This document shows positions 5,650 through 7,475 of a DNA stretch of 7,475 nt, piece by piece. How positions within the stretch are numbered: the stretch's first letter is position 1; every line of letters begins with the position of its first letter. This DNA is from Desulfomonile tiedjei. Lineage in GTDB: Bacteria > Desulfobacterota > Desulfomonilia > Desulfomonilales > Desulfomonilaceae. Location: positions 1 through 7,475 of the forward strand of contig DYRE01000099.1 in assembly GCA_020718965.1 (NCBI GenBank). The letters are read 5' to 3'. The translations under genes were made by a program, and so were the position numbers. The notes under the pieces were generated by a model, which worked only from the letters and a program-made list of their open reading frames with translations, was not told where the DNA came from and ran no database searches.

Positions 5650-7041
5650 CTGGAAATCACCGATATGCTTGACCCTACGTCGGAAATGTTGGCGTTGTCG
5701 ACTGGGGGAGACACTAAAAACATCCTGGTTTGTCTGATAGAGCTATCCGGTCCGATCGATAAAGAAGCTGCTCTTGAGGCAGCAAGACGGGCTGTGGATA
5801 AATTCCCGCAATTAACCAGAAAAATTAGGGAAAAGAGATCCAAGATATTTCATTACCTGGTCTGGGACAGTGGAGAGCTTCTCAGTGTGCCGATTTTCTT
5901 TCATGAAATGCCGGAATCAGGTTCATCTGAGCCAATGCTTGACCAAATACTTCACGTGTTGCAGGGACGGCTTGACAGGGAATGGAATCTCTTCGAAGAA
6001 CCACCCGCAGAGTTTCACCTCATAAGAATTTCTCCTGAACATCATGTTGCGGGATGGTTGATGCACCATGTGGCGGGAGACGCAGCTACCGGCACTGACG
6101 TCGGTCAGCAGACGCTCTACGAGTATCATAGAATTCGTACCGGCGAGACTCCTGGCTGGCTGCAAGAGTATTATTCCATTTCAGGTTCCAGAAAAAGGAG
6201 GGTTACTCCCAAAAAACTGACTCTAAAAAATCTCCTGGAAGATGTTCAACAGACATTTGAAAATTTGTTTCGCAAGGCTTCACTGCCGACTGGTTCGGGT
6301 TTAGAGAAAGAGAAGTCGCAACATCATATAAAGAGAATTCTGACAGCAGAGGAAACAGAGCTTCTATACAAAGCTGGAAAAAACCACGGGGTTTCTTTCG
6401 TTGACCTTCTTGTAGTAAGCGCAAACGACTCCATCGATCAATGGAACCAGGCACGCGGATCAAATCCTGGCCTACTTACGACTTCCATGACCGTAAACAT
6501 GAGAGGCCGTTTCTCTGGCACGGATTCTATGAATTCAAGTTCGTTGATATTTTTCAAGTCTTGGCCATCGGATCGTAAAGACACGAAAACATTTCTGAGG
6601 AAGGTAGCTCTGTCGAGAATAAGGCACTTCAGAAATCAGACAGACCTAAAGCTCTTCAAGAACATAAAAATGATGAATGATTTGTTTCGTATCTTTCCTT
6701 TTCGTATACGGAGGAGAATCATCAGTCATCTCGTGAACAGGCATCAATTTTCTATTGCAACCACTGTTCTTGGCGTAGTCTGGCCAAAGATCCAGAAGGG
6801 TAGACCAACTAGTGAGTCTGCGCTAACGAAGATAGGAGATCTGGATGTTCTGGAAGTTTTTGGGGCTCCGCATAAAATGCTTTCCAAGACCCCACTATTA
6901 CTGGTTATTTACCTTTACAAAAACAGGCTGAACCTGGTTCTCACCTCATCTGGCTGTTTATTCACTAGAGAAGAGAGTGAGCATTTTCTCGATCTGATTA
7001 TGAAAAACTTGACGGCCTATCAAAAGTTTGAGGCTCATTGA
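5647..7041 (+). CDS. CAT/condensation-superfamily acyltransferase (HHxxxD)
   Basis: This 464-residue protein fits the chloramphenicol acetyltransferase-like superfamily, which includes NRPS condensation domains, PapA5 and wax-ester/diacylglycerol acyltransferases. The N-terminal pattern of a small ligand region, a beta strand and a helix with AALEAARRAVDKFPQL (41-56) is typical. The catalytic motif is MHHVAGDAAT (139-148), with His140, His141 and Asp145; the usual Gly after Asp is Ala here. The second half has MTVNMRGR (281-288), like the VNLR element of the family, and ATTVLGVVW (371-379), like the late floor-loop region. A basic stretch, SRKRRVTPKKLTLKN (181-195), lies at the link between the halves and might touch membrane or an acidic carrier. 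Acyl donor and acceptor cannot be told. It is the last gene of the plus-strand group, 37 nt after the Nudix gene, and it overlaps the convergent membrane-protein gene by 44 bp. The superfamily call is good; a lipid or envelope role is inferred. Confidence 0.8.
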   Translation: MLEITDMLDPTSEMLALSTGGDTKNILVCLIELSGPIDKEAALEAARRAVDKFPQLTRKIREKRSKIFHYLVWDSGELLSVPIFFHEMPESGSSEPMLDQILHVLQGRLDREWNLFEEPPAEFHLIRISPEHHVAGWLMHHVAGDAATGTDVGQQTLYEYHRIRTGETPGWLQEYYSISGSRKRRVTPKKLTLKNLLEDVQQTFENLFRKASLPTGSGLEKEKSQHHIKRILTAEETELLYKAGKNHGVSFVDLLVVSANDSIDQWNQARGSNPGLLTTSMTVNMRGRFSGTDSMNSSSLIFFKSWPSDRKDTKTFLRKVALSRIRHFRNQTDLKLFKNIKMMNDLFRIFPFRIRRRIISHLVNRHQFSIATTVLGVVWPKIQKGRPTSESALTKIGDLDVLEVFGAPHKMLSKTPLLLVIYLYKNRLNLVLTSSGCLFTREESEHFLDLIMKNLTAYQKFEAH

Positions 7042-7475
7042 TCGCCTGAAATGATTCGAAACCATTTGAGTCAACCGCAAGCTCCATTTCGGAGGGATCA
7101 AGGCGTTTAGGTTGATAACGCGTAAAACAATATGTTGTCCCTCTCCATTGCAAGGCGTCCCTAAAAAATATCTTCTTGAGCATGACCATGAATATCCAGA
7201 CTAGCATAAGGTTTCCAAGTATTATGTACGCAGAGTATTGCCTGGGTACACCCAATTGGTCGGCGAATAAGCATGGAGTTAAAGTCATCTGGATCGCACA
7301 CGCTGCAGGTAGAACAAACCACAGGTTTGGCCAGAGCTCCATGGCTGATGGGGTATAAAGATAAGTTGCAATCATAAATGAGGGCAGACTCACCAGGATG
7401 TGCATAGCCAGATATCTCAAAACAGTTGTAATTCGGTAATTCATGGCGGCGCAGAGTATTCTTGTCCAGCCATTG
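6998..7475 (-). CDS. C-terminal part of a membrane protein, possibly a family 2 glycosyltransferase (partial)
   Basis: The frame stays open from the right edge of the window to a TAA at 7000-6998, so the gene most likely starts outside. An ATG at 7444-7442 exists, but ten further codons upstream of it are open and read on naturally (for example a Trp-Thr-Arg segment), which argues against a 148-residue protein. Counted from that Met, three hydrophobic segments are visible (about 11-29, 40-58 and 70-89). They are followed by the cytoplasmic-type motif WRGTTY (100-105) and a polar tail of about 40 residues. A few helices followed by a WRGxxY-like motif occur at the C-terminus of processive or lipid-linked family 2 glycosyltransferases, which is the basis for the suggestion; the catalytic domain is not in view. 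It is convergent with the acyltransferase gene, and its last 44 bp overlap it. The membrane nature is clear; the enzyme class is tentative. Confidence 0.55.
   Translation of the reverse strand, partial: NGWTRILCAAMNYRITTVLRYLAMHILVSLPSFMIATYLYTPSAMELWPNLWFVLPAACAIQMTLTPCLFADQLGVPRQYSAYIILGNLMLVWIFMVMLKKIFFRDALQWRGTTYCFTRYQPKRLDPSEMELAVDSNGFESFQAINEPQTFDRPSSFS

Noticed and set aside
7042..7475. A small plus-strand frame (7176-7358) inside the right-edge region
   Set aside because: It is antisense to the membrane-protein frame, which has clear hydrophobic helices and runs open to the window edge.

Overview
The window looks like a chromosomal housekeeping region from a Gram-negative bacterium of moderate G+C. 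It carries a selenocysteine tRNA gene, EngB, and an RNase E/G-family ribonuclease with a long charged tail. A deltaproteobacterial-type anaerobe would fit this combination, but that is inference from gene content, not a taxonomic call. I see no insertion sequence, CRISPR array, integrase or phage gene.

Left third, minus strand (2111 to 13): a two-gene DNA-damage operon. A recognisable sigma-70 promoter (TTGAAA, 17 bp, TATACT) drives a 426-residue protein that fuses an O6-alkylguanine-DNA alkyltransferase domain to a C-terminal CYTH (triphosphate tunnel) domain. It is followed after 2 nt by a SRAP/HMCES/YedK-type abasic-site protein that starts at TTG, just after its catalytic Cys2 had to be kept as residue 2. 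The last codons of the first gene supply the ribosome binding site of the second. The fusion is the most unusual thing in the window.

Centre (2145-2335): a divergent intergenic region with A-tract repeats, a promoter with a perfect TATAAT box, and selC, the UCA-anticodon tRNA with a 6-bp D stem and a long variable arm. No selenoprotein gene or sel factor gene is visible here.

Right part, plus strand (2465-7041): four genes in one direction. engB (ribosome-assembly GTPase), a gap of 38 nt, an RNase E/G-family endoribonuclease, a 4-bp ATGA overlap, a Nudix hydrolase, a gap of 37 nt, and a CAT/condensation-superfamily acyltransferase with an HHxxxD motif. The RNase/Nudix overlap implies translational coupling. 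The first two genes act on ribosome assembly and RNA processing. The acyltransferase is probably a lipid or envelope enzyme that shares the transcript rather than the pathway.

Right edge, minus strand (7475 to 6998): the C-terminal part of an integral membrane protein, possibly a family 2 glycosyltransferase. It runs off the window and overlaps the acyltransferase tail by 44 bp in convergent orientation.
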